Part shown: positions 1-8,700 of the stretch, piece by piece
Numbering within the stretch: position 1 is the stretch's first letter
How the letters are laid out: every line of letters begins with the position of its first letter
Assembly: GCF_002102255.1 (NCBI RefSeq)
Contig: NZ_LQPH01000172.1
Coordinates: forward strand, 1 to 48,020
Direction of reading: 5' to 3'
DNA: 48,020 bases
Source: Mycobacterium nebraskense
Lineage (GTDB): Bacteria; Actinomycetota; Actinomycetes; Mycobacteriales; Mycobacteriaceae
The notes under the pieces: generated by a model
Told to the model about the DNA's origin: nothing
The model's database searches: none
What the model saw: the letters and a program-made list of their open reading frames with translations, nothing else
Made by a program: the position numbers and the translations under genes

Positions 1-789
1 CCCTATTACCCAGCCGCCAACGCCAATTGGGGCAGCCCACCACCACCACAGGCCCCAGCACAATTCACCGGTGCCCCCGCCTGGAACCAACCCCCACCCA
101 AACGACGCAACCCCTGGCCCATCATCGCCGCCGTCGCCGCCGTGCTCGTTCTCATCGCCAGCGGCATCGGCATCTGGCTAGTCGTACGACCCAAGCCGGT
201 GCCGCCTCCCGATCCGATACCGGCCGAGCGCCTCAGCGCGCTTCTCCTGGGCGCTTCCGACATCAACTCCGTCATGGGCTCCTCGACCATGGAGCCCGGC
301 AAGCCCATTCAGGCAATGGACACCTCGTCGCTGACGGTGTCGCAGCCCGACTGCCAGGGAGCGCTCTATACCACCCAAAGCCCGGTGTACGCGGGCACCG
401 GTTACTCAGCGGTGAGCGGGCTGGTGTCTTCCGAGCCGGGAGACAACTACGACCATTGGGTCAACCAGGCCGTTGTCCTTTTCCCATCCGCCGATAAGGC
501 CCAGGCCTTCCTGCAGACTTCGGCGGGGAAGTGGAAGGGCTGCGCGGGCAAGACGGTGGCGGTGACCAACAAGGGCAAGACGTACCGGTGGACGTTTGCA
601 CAAATTCAAGGCGGTCCGCCGAAGATCGCGGTGCTGGACACCCAGGAAGGCGCCGACGGCTGGGAGTGCCAGCGCGCGATGAGCGTGGCGAACAATGTGA
701 TCGTCGACGTCAACGCGTGCGGATATCACATCAGCGATCAGGGCACCCAGATCGTCGACAAGATCGTCGCCAAAGTCGACAACGGGTAA
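1..789 (+). CDS. pknH: PknH-family Ser/Thr kinase, C-terminal part (sensor domain), 5' truncated
   Basis: The reading frame is open from base 1, so only the C-terminal ~262 residues are present and the kinase domain lies outside the window. What is seen: a Pro/Gln/Asn-rich juxtamembrane stretch, the basic run KRRNPW, one hydrophobic membrane helix (IIAAVAAVLVLIASGIGIWLVV) broken only by small residues, then a ~190-residue extracytoplasmic domain. This domain carries four cysteines (in PDCQG, KGCAG, WECQR, NACGY), the pattern of the PknH_C sensor fold, where they form two disulfides. Membership of that family plus its position next to AbmR and the adenylate cyclase, as in Rv1266c, supports PknH. 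A kinase-less sensor protein of the same family is the alternative, since the start is missing. It is convergent with abmR, 35 bases away. Confidence 0.8.
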   Translation, partial: PYYPAANANWGSPPPPQAPAQFTGAPAWNQPPPKRRNPWPIIAAVAAVLVLIASGIGIWLVVRPKPVPPPDPIPAERLSALLLGASDINSVMGSSTMEPGKPIQAMDTSSLTVSQPDCQGALYTTQSPVYAGTGYSAVSGLVSSEPGDNYDHWVNQAVVLFPSADKAQAFLQTSAGKWKGCAGKTVAVTNKGKTYRWTFAQIQGGPPKIAVLDTQEGADGWECQRAMSVANNVIVDVNACGYHISDQGTQIVDKIVAKVDNG

Positions 790-824
790 CGAGCGTTAAA
801 GCCGAAGGCGCGCTGCGGCTTTGC

Positions 825-1409
825 CTACGACTGAAGGTCCGGTCCCTCCGCGCGCAAGTCGTCGACCGCCGACATGGCGCTACGCAATTTGGCCAGCCAT
901 TCCTCGGCATGTTCACCGACCAGCTTGACCGACCACGCGAGTGCGTCGGCGCGAGACCGGGCGACGCCGGCATCGACCAGCGTGTCGAGCACCTGCCGTT
1001 CCGGTTGCTTCAAGCGCGTCATCACAGGTACTGCGATGTGAGTGAACAGGATTCGCTCGGCGCCGAATTTGGAACCGACCTCGACGCCCCAGGAAACCTT
1101 GCGGCCGTAGCGATCCTGCGCTTCGTCAGCGATGCGCATGCGCTCCGAACGGGTTTCCTCGCGGAACCGCGAGGCGCGTCCTTCAGCACGGGCCTCGGTC
1201 TCCCCTTTCTCCGGGCCTTCGGGTTCAGGCAGCCGTCCGATGACCGTGATTTCTTCGCGGTCGACGGTGACCGTCGGGTCGCCGTCGAACCAGCTTTCTG
1301 GCAGGCGCCCGGCGAACCATTCCGGGGCGTCGCTGGCGTCGGGTTGCTGTGCTTGCTGCCAGCCGCCGGGGCGGCCACAGCGCCGGCCATGCGCGTGATG
1401 CGATTTCAT
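825..1409 (-). CDS. abmR: AbmR-like ATP-binding transcription regulator (Rv1265 homologue)
   Basis: A 194-residue soluble protein. Its recognisable core is the DPTVTVDREEITVIGRLPEP segment (about residues 44-63), an Arg/Glu-rich helical middle, and a C-terminal helical half with VDAGVARSRADALAWSVKLVG, typical of this mycobacterial family. In M. tuberculosis the homologue is known as AbmR, a cAMP-responsive, ATP-binding DNA-binding protein that controls the divergent small RNA Mcr11; that function is transferred from the family, not read here. The ATG at 1409 has no Shine-Dalgarno sequence; an AT-rich tract (TAATCAT at 1422-1416) lies 6-7 bases upstream, so the mRNA may be leaderless. The family member in H37Rv is somewhat longer (~226 aa), so the N-terminus may differ. 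It follows the cyclase gene on the same strand after 281 bases. Confidence 0.8.
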   Translation of the reverse strand: MKSHHAHGRRCGRPGGWQQAQQPDASDAPEWFAGRLPESWFDGDPTVTVDREEITVIGRLPEPEGPEKGETEARAEGRASRFREETRSERMRIADEAQDRYGRKVSWGVEVGSKFGAERILFTHIAVPVMTRLKQPERQVLDTLVDAGVARSRADALAWSVKLVGEHAEEWLAKLRSAMSAVDDLRAEGPDLQS

Positions 1410-1415
1410 AATTAC

Positions 1416-1450
1416 ATGATTACACCGTTACAACTGAAATGGAATAGCGT
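1416..1450. promoter_or_regulatory. Divergent promoter region abmR / putative Mcr11
   Basis: A sharply AT-rich island in a GC-rich gap. Read on the minus strand it contains TGTAAT-CA-TGTAAT, a direct repeat with 8-base period just upstream of the abmR ATG. Read on the plus strand there is a TANNNT element TAGCGT at 1445-1450, about 7 bases before a possible start of the small RNA at ~1457. The repeat is a reasonable candidate for an AbmR binding site, because AbmR is known to act at this intergenic region in M. tuberculosis; that assignment is inference. Confidence 0.45.
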
Positions 1451-1456
1451 TCACCC

Positions 1457-1549
1457 GCGGCGAACCCCGTCGCGGCGACGGTGCCCCGCCAAACGGTGCG
1501 TCCAACTGCGGAGAACCTGTTGATATGGGCTGTTCAAAGTTGTATTTTT
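1457..1549 (+). ncRNA. Putative Mcr11-type small RNA
   Basis: In M. tuberculosis the gap between the Rv1264 and Rv1265 homologues encodes the sRNA Mcr11 on the strand opposite to both genes. Here the same gap carries, on that strand, a TANNNT -10 candidate (TAGCGT, 1445-1450) and, about 90 bases later, a terminator-like structure: CAACT (1503-1507) can pair with AGTTG (1538-1542) and GAAC (1513-1516) with GTTC (1532-1535), followed at once by TATTTTT (1543-1549). A run of five T is rare in this sequence. Both ends are predictions; the H37Rv RNA is reported as somewhat longer (about 130 nt). Confidence 0.45.
1502..1549 (+). terminator. Intrinsic terminator-like hairpin with U-tract
   Basis: A two-part stem (CAACT/AGTTG and GAAC/GTTC, with internal unpaired bases) is followed directly by TATTTTT. 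It sits where the 3' end of an Mcr11-type RNA is expected. The stem is imperfect and not GC-rich, so efficiency is uncertain. Confidence 0.4.
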
Positions 1550-1690
1550 GGTAGCGAAGCAGGCCCGGAACGACCAATTCCAAGCGCCGGAAGTCAGGGT
1601 AGAAGACCGGCCGCGTAGGACCCGCGCATGACGGAGTCCAACGCCCCCTAGTGTCGTCCGGGCCTGCCCATGTCCGCCGGGATTTCCGAG

Positions 1691-2818
1691 TCACCCGCCT
1701 TCATTGGACCCATCGCCCCGGCGGATCCGGAACAGCTTTACCTCATTCTTGATGCCCTTGAGGCGGCGCGCCCCGGCGAACGAACCATCGAACTCGCCGG
1801 CGTCACCGATGGCCTCCCAGACCGAGTCCGCCGCCAGCACGGTGCCCGGGCGCGCCACACCGGTGACCCGGCTCGCGACGTTGACCGGGCTGCCGAACCA
1901 GTCGCCCGCCCGGCTCACCGCCATGCCGGAGGCCACGCCCGCGCGCAGCCGCGGGAAGTCGTTGTCGGTGTCGACGGCTTCCACGAGCTTCACCACAACG
2001 TCGAGCATGGGCAGCGGGTCGGGGCAGACAAACATCACCGCGTCGCCGATCGTCTTGATGAACCGCACGGGCGGGACGGTGATGTCTCGGGCCAGGACCG
2101 CCAGCCGGTTGGCCAGAAGCCCTAGTTCCTCCGCCGACACCGCCTCGCCGATCCGGGTGAAGCCGACGAGGTCCGCGAAGGCCACGGTGATCGGGCGCGC
2201 GCCCGGCAGGGGTTTGCCTGCGGCGCGCTCGGCGGCGTTGACCGCTTCGGTCTCCATCATGTGGCGCAGCTGCATGAACAGCATGTGCTGGATCATCGGG
2301 CCGAGCTCGGGCGCGATTTGGCCGACCAATGCCTTTGACGCCTTGGCGATTTCCAGCTCGGTGGCCCCGGGCCGCATGATCGCCGAGAGCGCCGTGTAGC
2401 GCATGACCTCGGCGGCGCGTGACAAGCCTTCGGCGAGCACCTGGACCACCAGCACCACTTGCTCGGGATCCAGACCCAGTTCGACGAAACGCTGGGCATA
2501 GGCCGCGGCTTCACCGTCGGCACGCATGTGGATGACGGCATCGGGGTCGTCCACCCTCGCCAGGCCGATGGCGCGCTGCACCCGTTGCAGCAGGTCGAGG
2601 TCGATGCCGTGGGTCTCGCTGATCTCCCGGGTGGACACGTAGGTGCCGTCGTCACCGATGAGGCGGCGGGTGGCGAGCAACAGTGGTGGGTTGTTCGCCC
2701 TGATCTCTTCGGCGGTGATGCCCTGCTCGAGCAGCCACTCCACCAATTCCGCCCGCTCGGTGCGTGCGCTGCCCTCAAGTCCGTCGAGCAGGTCCTCGTC
2801 CACGTCGCCAACGTACAA
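1691..2818 (-). CDS. Class III adenylate cyclase, pH-sensing Rv1264 type
   Basis: A 375-residue soluble cyclase making cAMP from ATP. The N-terminal ~200 residues form the helical regulatory domain of the Rv1264 family, which in M. tuberculosis inhibits the enzyme and releases it at acid pH. The C-terminal catalytic domain has all canonical residues: metal-binding D216 (AFADLVGFT) and D259 (KTIGDAV), adenine-selecting K255 and D306 (AGDWFGSP), and transition-state N313 and R317 (NVASR). It works as a homodimer, so both sites come from one chain type. The chosen start is TTG at 2818, because the frame closes soon upstream and the next residues match the family N-terminus; the H37Rv tail is longer at the C-terminus. 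The product cAMP may connect to the CRP-like sites seen elsewhere in the window. Confidence 0.92.
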   Translation of the reverse strand: MYVGDVDEDLLDGLEGSARTERAELVEWLLEQGITAEEIRANNPPLLLATRRLIGDDGTYVSTREISETHGIDLDLLQRVQRAIGLARVDDPDAVIHMRADGEAAAYAQRFVELGLDPEQVVLVVQVLAEGLSRAAEVMRYTALSAIMRPGATELEIAKASKALVGQIAPELGPMIQHMLFMQLRHMMETEAVNAAERAAGKPLPGARPITVAFADLVGFTRIGEAVSAEELGLLANRLAVLARDITVPPVRFIKTIGDAVMFVCPDPLPMLDVVVKLVEAVDTDNDFPRLRAGVASGMAVSRAGDWFGSPVNVASRVTGVARPGTVLAADSVWEAIGDAGEFDGSFAGARRLKGIKNEVKLFRIRRGDGSNEGG

Positions 2819-2843
2819 CGGCGGCGAGCCATGATGGGAAGCG

Positions 2844-3344
2844 ATGAGCGCACCACTGCTGCGGGGATTCCCGCCGGTCGTCGATGAGCACGCGAGGGTG
2901 CTGATCCTGGGTTCGTTTCCGAGCGTGCAATCGTTGGCCGTAGGTCAGTACTACGGCAATCCACGAAATGCGTTCTGGCCGATTACCGGTGAGCTGTTCG
3001 GGTTCGACGGGGCGGCGCCCTACGAAACACGGCTGGCGGCGCTGCAATCGGCCGGCGTGGCCCTCTGGGACGTGTTACGCGCATGCCGCCGTGCCGGCAG
3101 CGCGGACTCGGCAATCGAGCCGAAAAGCTTGGTGGTCAACGATTTCGGTGAACTGTTCGCGCGGTACCCCACCATCGCACGGGTCTACTTCAACGGCGCC
3201 AAAGCCACGGAGCTGTACCGCAGGCTAGCCGAGACCGACGAGCGGGTCGAGTACCGGCGGCTGCCGTCGAGCAGCCCGGCTCACGCCATGCGGCCGGGCG
3301 CCAAGCTCGCCGCCTGGCGCGAAACCTTAGTGCCGCGCTTATGA
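2844..3344 (+). CDS. Uracil/hypoxanthine-DNA glycosylase superfamily protein (DNA-deoxyinosine glycosylase type)
   Basis: A 166-residue single-domain protein. Motif 1 is GSFPSVQSL followed by QYYGNPRNAFWPI, and motif 2 is LPSSSPAHA, matching the family-6 (HDG) branch of the uracil-DNA glycosylase superfamily that removes hypoxanthine (deaminated adenine) from DNA. Substrate assignment rests on the family. The start is 25 bases from the divergent cyclase start, so both promoters must overlap the opposite genes. The stop overlaps the convergent amiB2 stop by 6 bases (3339-3344). I recall no gene at this place in H37Rv, where the cyclase and amiB2 are neighbours, so this looks like a lineage-specific insertion or a loss in tubercle bacilli. 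Confidence 0.82.
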   Translation: MSAPLLRGFPPVVDEHARVLILGSFPSVQSLAVGQYYGNPRNAFWPITGELFGFDGAAPYETRLAALQSAGVALWDVLRACRRAGSADSAIEPKSLVVNDFGELFARYPTIARVYFNGAKATELYRRLAETDERVEYRRLPSSSPAHAMRPGAKLAAWRETLVPRL

Positions 3345-4730
3345 CACCGGCGGTCGCCGGTGGGCCCACGGCCTGGCGGATTCGATCTGCGCGGCCAACG
3401 ACAACAACGTCGCCTCGTCGTACGGCCGGCCCACCAGCTGCACGGCGATCGGCAGGCCGTCACCGTCGAAGTCCCACGGCACGGCCGCCGCGGGCTGCCC
3501 GGTCAGATTCCAGACCTGCTGGTAGGGCACGCGCTGCGCCACCGCCAGCAGCGTCCAGACCGCGCCGCGGCGTTGGTAGGCGCCGATGCGGGAGGGGGCC
3601 GTTGCGTTGCCCGGGGTGACGACGACGTCGACGTCGTCGAAGATCGACTGAATCCGGGTGCTGACCGCCGGCTCCGCGTCACGAAGGGCGGTCATCCGGC
3701 GGTCCGAAAAAAACGAACCGGCCCGTGCCAGGTTGCGGGTGCGCGCTTCGAGATGTTCGGGGTGAGCTAGTGAATCGGCGTCGTCGCTGATGCCGCGCAG
3801 ATAGCGGGGCAGGTAATTGGTTATGACGGCCGACGGTGGATAGTCGGGGTCGGCGGTGATGACCTCATGGCCCAGATCGCGCAGCAGCGCGCCGGCCTGC
3901 TCGACCGCCGTGAGCTCCTCCTTGCCGATCCTGACGGGCAGGGGCGTTGGGACCTTGGTGCTCAGGGCAATTCGCAGGCGGCCGGGGTCACGCGTCGCCG
4001 CGGCGACGAACTCACCTTCGGGCCCCGGCACCGTTGACGTCGCGTCGAGGAACAGTGCGGCATCGAGCACCGACCGGGCCAGCGGGCCGTTGACGCTCAG
4101 CCCGTGCCACGCATCGTCGTGCGGCTCCAACGACACCCGATCCCGTTGCGGTTTGACCCCGAACAGGCCGCACCAGATCGCCGGGATGCGAATCGAGCCG
4201 CCACCGTCGGATCCCAGCGCCAGCGGAGCCAAGCCGGCGGCCACCGCGGCGGCGCTGCCGCCACTGCTGCCGCCGGGAGTGCGTCTGAGGTTCCAGGGGT
4301 TGCGGGTCGCACCGAAGGTCAGCGACTCGGTGTAGGGAAACATCATCAACTCGGGCACATTGGTTTTACCGAGGATGACGGCACCCGCGGCGCGTAGTCG
4401 GCGGACCACCTCAGCGTCGGAGGTCGCGGCGGGCCGGTGTGCGCCGCTGCCGTACGTCGTCACTTCGCCGACGACGTCGACATCGTCTTTGATCGCGATC
4501 GGCACCCCGAGCAGCGGGAGCCGCTCGCCCGCGTCGAGGCGGTCCTGCGCGACGGCGGCCTCATAGCGCGCGCTGTCAGAGAGCACCACGCGGTAGCAGC
4601 GCAGCTGGCTGTCCAGCCGCGCGATCCGCTCCAGGTAGATCTCGAGCAGGTCGGGCGCCGTCAGTTCGCCGTCGGCCAGCATCCGCGCCTGAGCCGCCGC
4701 GCCGGCAAAGGCCACGTCGCGAGCGTCCAC
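3339..4730 (-). CDS. amiB2: Amidase AmiB2 (amidase-signature family)
   Basis: A 463-residue amidase hydrolysing a carboxamide to acid and ammonia; the natural substrate is not known. The amidase signature is intact: catalytic Lys in PIAIKDD, cis-Ser in GGSSGGSAAAVA, and nucleophilic Ser in SDGGGSIRIP. A longer frame reaches 4814, but GTG at 4730 is preferred: it gives VDARDVAFAG, matching the H37Rv N-terminus, gives the family length (462 there), and has TACGCT exactly 6 bases upstream (4742-4737), as in leaderless mRNAs. The longer version would overlap the HIT gene. It is divergent from the HIT gene with only 37 bases between start codons. Confidence 0.92.
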   Translation of the reverse strand: MDARDVAFAGAAAQARMLADGELTAPDLLEIYLERIARLDSQLRCYRVVLSDSARYEAAVAQDRLDAGERLPLLGVPIAIKDDVDVVGEVTTYGSGAHRPAATSDAEVVRRLRAAGAVILGKTNVPELMMFPYTESLTFGATRNPWNLRRTPGGSSGGSAAAVAAGLAPLALGSDGGGSIRIPAIWCGLFGVKPQRDRVSLEPHDDAWHGLSVNGPLARSVLDAALFLDATSTVPGPEGEFVAAATRDPGRLRIALSTKVPTPLPVRIGKEELTAVEQAGALLRDLGHEVITADPDYPPSAVITNYLPRYLRGISDDADSLAHPEHLEARTRNLARAGSFFSDRRMTALRDAEPAVSTRIQSIFDDVDVVVTPGNATAPSRIGAYQRRGAVWTLLAVAQRVPYQQVWNLTGQPAAAVPWDFDGDGLPIAVQLVGRPYDEATLLSLAAQIESARPWAHRRPPVS

Positions 4731-4736
4731 TGCGGC

Positions 4737-4760
4737 AGCGTATCCCCCGGCCAGTACCGT
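4737..4760. promoter_or_regulatory. Back-to-back leaderless promoters for amiB2 and the HIT gene
   Basis: On the minus strand TACGCT (4742-4737) lies 6 bases before the amiB2 GTG (4730). On the plus strand TACCGT (4755-4760) lies 7 bases before the HIT ATG (4768). Both fit TANNNT at the distance that places the transcript start on the start codon. Any -35 contact must fall inside the opposite gene's promoter or first codons. Confidence 0.55.
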
Positions 4761-4767
4761 GGGCGAC

Positions 4768-5196
4768 ATGTCCTGCGTGTTCTGTGCGATCGTCGCCGGG
4801 GAGGCCCCGGCCATCCGAATCTGTGAAGACGACGACTACCTGGCCATCCTCGACATCCGCCCGTTCACCCGCGGCCACACCCTGGTGATGCCCAAGCGGC
4901 ACACCGTGGATCTCACGGATACGCCGCCGGAGACGCTGGCCGGGATGATCGCCATCGGCCAACGAATCGCCCGCGCCGCCCGCGCGACGGAATTGGCCGA
5001 CGCGACCAACATCGCCATCAACGACGGCAGCGCCGCCTTTCAGACGGTGTTCCACATCCACCTGCACGTGCTGCCCCGGCGCAACGGCGACAAGCTGTCG
5101 GTCGCCAAAGGGATGCTGCTGCGGCGCGACCCCGACCGGGATGCCACCGCGCAAATCCTGCGCTCGGCACTGGCCCGCATCGACGCCAGCCAGTAA
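4768..5196 (+). CDS. HIT-family nucleotide-binding protein (Rv1262c homologue)
   Basis: A 142-residue histidine-triad protein. The triad HIHLH is at H96, H98 and H100, the catalytic motif for hydrolysing nucleoside phosphoramidates or similar adenylated compounds. The N-terminus begins CVFCAIVAGE, with the CxxC pair usual in the HinT/Fhit-like bacterial branch. The listed ATG at 4768 is preferred over GTG 4759: it starts the conserved SCVFC segment and has TACCGT seven bases upstream. The next gene follows 10 bases after the stop, so both are probably one transcript. Confidence 0.92.
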   Translation: MSCVFCAIVAGEAPAIRICEDDDYLAILDIRPFTRGHTLVMPKRHTVDLTDTPPETLAGMIAIGQRIARAARATELADATNIAINDGSAAFQTVFHIHLHVLPRRNGDKLSVAKGMLLRRDPDRDATAQILRSALARIDASQ

Positions 5197-5206
5197 TACT
5201 GGGCGG

Positions 5207-5653
5207 ATGGCACTTCCGTCCTGGGTCGAGCAGCGTTTACTGCCGCACATTTTGCGCGCGCACGACACCGTTTATCGCAAGACGAACGGCTGGATCGGTC
5301 ATCGCGCGCTGCTGATACCCAGCCTGCTGCTCCACACCGTGGGCGCCAAGACCGGCCAGGCCCGAACCGCGGCGCTCACCTATGCGCGCGACGGCGATGA
5401 CTACCTGATCGTCGCCTCCAAGGGGGGAGATCCGCGCGCGCCCGGTTGGTATCACAACCTGCGCAAGCATCCCGACGTGGAAATCAACGTCGGGCCAAGG
5501 CGTTTCGCGGTAACCGCTCGCCCGGTGCTGCCGGACGATGCCGATTACTCGCGGCTATGGCAGATCGTCAACAAGAACAACGGCGACCGGTACACGGCTT
5601 ATCAAGAGAAGACGTCGCGGCCGATTCCGGTCGTCGTACTCACGCGGCGTTGA
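5207..5653 (+). CDS. Ddn-type deazaflavin (F420)-dependent nitroreductase family protein (Rv1261c homologue)
   Basis: A 148-residue small protein with the F420-binding split-barrel core of the Ddn/FDOR-A family: LLLHTVGAKTGQARTAALTY, DYLIVASKGG, PGWYHNLRKHPDVEINVG, and YTAYQEKTSRPIPVVVL at the end. Such enzymes use reduced F420 to reduce quinones or other unsaturated substrates; in M. tuberculosis the paralogue Ddn activates pretomanid. Specific substrate unknown. ATG 5207 gives the family length and start (MALPSWVEQRLLPH); a longer frame from 5141 would overlap the HIT gene. It is likely cotranscribed with the HIT gene. Confidence 0.9.
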   Translation: MALPSWVEQRLLPHILRAHDTVYRKTNGWIGHRALLIPSLLLHTVGAKTGQARTAALTYARDGDDYLIVASKGGDPRAPGWYHNLRKHPDVEINVGPRRFAVTARPVLPDDADYSRLWQIVNKNNGDRYTAYQEKTSRPIPVVVLTRR

Positions 5654-5689
5654 CCCCGAACCCGGCGCGGAGGTTTATTCTCCTCTAGC

Positions 5690-5716
5690 GCGGTGAACTC
5701 CTCGATTGCTCACCGC
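5690..5716. repeat. Inverted repeat upstream of the c-di-GMP gene
   Basis: GCGGTGA (5690-5696) and TCACCGC (5710-5716) form a perfect 7-bp inverted repeat with a 13-base spacer, 26 bases before the start of the GGDEF/EAL gene. A second small one, GAGG/CCTC around TTTATTCT, lies just upstream (5670-5684). Either may be an operator or a leader hairpin. Confidence 0.4.
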
Positions 5717-5742
5717 ACGGCGCGGGATCGGCTGGAGTGGGC

Positions 5743-8700
5743 ATGAAACCCTGGGCGGAAAATCCCTGGCGACGGTTCCGGCTGCCCCCACGCCTTGGTT
5801 GGCTCGTCGTCGGTGCATACGGTTTCGCGGGCGCCCTGGTGGTCGGGTCCTCGATCGGCGGCTGGGAGGGCGCCTACGCGACCCGGCCGGTCGACGAAAT
5901 CGCTCTCGCGATATGCCTGCTGTTCGGGGCGGGGTGTGCAGGCTACGCCGCCCGCTCCGCGGCCGGGCGCCACCGACGCGGATGGCTGGCATTGGTGATC
6001 GCCCAGCTGGGCTGGGCGGCGGGCGAGGTCATCTGGGCGGTCTACGACGTGCGTCCGGAACTGGCCCACGCCACGCATCCGGCCGCCGCCGAGATCGTGC
6101 TGCTGCTCTGGCCGTTCGGCGCCTTTGCATCGCTGTTGCTGTTGTCGCGCTTCTCCCGCCACAGTCCGCGGCGACTGGTGCTGGACGGTCTCATCGTGGC
6201 GACGTCGCTGTTCGTGGTGTCGTGGGAATTCGTCCTCGACAAACAGCTGCGCGAGGACAGCGGTTCGCGGGCGACAACGGTCGCCGAAATCTTCAACGAC
6301 GTCGTCCTGTTGACTACCGCGATCCTGATGCTGTCCCGGGGACGTCGCGGCGACCAGCCGAGCCGCAACCTGCTGGCCGGCGGCGTGGCGACCATCAGCG
6401 TCTCCGACATCGCGATGGTGTTCAAGAGCGGGATCGGCAGCTATCAGGTCAGCGATCTTGTCGACCTGGGCAGGGTGGCCGGGCTGGGCATGATCGCGCT
6501 GGCCGCGCTGTCGAGCGTCTACGAGTCCCCGGTGGCGGCGTCGCGCGATGAGGAAATGCTGTCGCGTACCCGGCTGTGGCTGCCGTACCTGCCATTGCTG
6601 GTCGCCGCCGCCGTCGGGTTGGGCCACGCGGTGGGCCTGATGGCGCACGGACCGTTACTGGTCGCGCTGGGAATCCTGGTGGCCGCGGTGCTCTTACGTC
6701 AGTTCGTCGTGTTGATGGAGAACCAGAGTTTGCTTTCCGAGGTCGCGCGGGAAGCGTTCCGCGACAGTCTGACGGGACTGGCCAATCGGGCGTATTTCAT
6801 CGACCAACTGGAACAGGCCGTCGCCCGACAAAGCTGCGACATCGCTCCGATAGCGGTGTTGTGCCTCGATCTCGACAACTTCAAATCGGTCAACGACGCC
6901 CTCGGCCACCCCGCCGGCGACGAACTGCTGGTCCGGGTGGCCGGGCGGCTCACCGCCACCTTGGGCGACAACTGCGTGACCGCTCGCTTCGGTGGTGACG
7001 AATTCGCCGTGCTCCTCGAGGGTTCCGTCGAGGAGTCGCATGCGGCGGCGCATCGAGTGCTCGAGGCGTTCAATGCCCCGATCCTGGTCGAGGGCGTTCC
7101 CATACCGGTCCGACCGAGCGTCGGCTTCACGGTGGCCACCGGCGCGTCGGACTGCAGCGTCGAGCAGCTCCTCCGGCACGCCGACCTGGCCATGTATACC
7201 GCCAAACGCGAAGGCGGCCAATGCGTTCGCAGCTTCGTGCCCGATTTGCCGCTCTCCTACTCGTTCTCGACCGCACTGGTCGGGCCGGCCTCGGTCGCAG
7301 TGCCGGTCGTTGAGACGAGCACCGGACCGAGGCTGCGGCGCGCCGCTGACGCGGGAACGCCAACGCCGCTGCAACCGCAGGATGATATCGACGGCATTCG
7401 GTGGCCGCCGACGCCAATCCGGATTGCCTTGGCTGTCTTGATGATTGGTGTGATCTCCTTCACCGTGACCAGCATCCTCTTCCCGAATGCCAGCCACAGC
7501 GTCTTCTTTTCGAAATCCTTGTATTCGGCGTTGAACCTGCTGGCGGCCGGGCTGATCGCCGTTCGCGCGCACCGCCTCAAGGCCGACCGGATTGCGTGGT
7601 CCCTGATCGCGGCGGGCATGGCACAGTCGGCGCTCGGTGACGTCGCCTACGCCTTGTGGGTGCCGAACGCTCAGTCGCCGTCGGTTGCCGATCCGGAATA
7701 CCTGGCGTTCTATCCATTCGTCTACGCCGGGATCTTGCTGCTGATGCGATCGCGCCTGAAACGGGTGCCGATGCCTATCCGCCTCGATTCCCTGGTGTGC
7801 GCGTTGGCCGTAGCCGCGCTGGCCGCGGCGCTGCGGGCAGGGCCGATGCACGCCGCCGCCGCCCGGACACCCGCCACCGTGCTGGTCGGTCTGGTCTATC
7901 CGTGGGGCGATCTGGTGCTGCTGGCCTTGGCCGTCGGCATGCTGCCAATCCTCGGGTGGCGCAGCGAGTTTCGCTGGGGCTTTCTTGTCGTGGGGCTGGT
8001 TGGCTTCGCGGTCGCGGACGCGGTGTACCTCTTCCAGACGGCGGAGGGCTCATACCAGGTAGGCACCACGCTGGACGCGCTCTGGCCGGCTTCGTCGCTG
8101 CTGGTGGCGCTGGCCAGCTGGGCGCCTTGGTCGTCACCGGCACCCGCGCCGCGGCACGGACTCGGCTCCTACGCGGTGCCGGTGACATGCACCGTCGTAG
8201 CGCTTGGCGTCGCCATCCTGGGGCACGATTCCCGGCTCGCCTCGACGCTCGCCGCGCTGAGCCTCGTTGCGGTCGCCGCCCGATTCTCGGTGACCTTCCG
8301 GGATGTCAGCATGCTGGCCGAAAGCCACAAGCAGGCCATGACCGACGAATTGACCACCCTGCCCAATCGCCGATCACTGGCGACGGCGCTGACCGCGCTG
8401 TCGGCTTCCGCGTCACCCGCCGGAACGGCATCGCATCGTGCGCTGCTCTTGCTGAATCTCGATAAGCTGCGGGAGATCAACGCCTCGGTCGGCCCCCACT
8501 TCGGCGACGAGCTGTTGTGGCACATCGCAAACCGACTCGCGCACAACGTGCGTCGGGACGATCTGCTTGCGCGCGTGAGCGATGAAGAATTCGCCATCCT
8601 GCTCGGCGAGGGATCGGACCTCGTCGCCGCACGCGCCCAAGCGGGTCGGTTGCTCGAATGCGTCAGCATCCCATTCGAACTGGATGCGATCAGTGTGCAG

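Noticed and set aside
4576..5268. A 230-codon minus-strand frame opposite the HIT and nitroreductase genes
   Set aside because: No recognisable motif, and the plus-strand genes are clearly conserved families.
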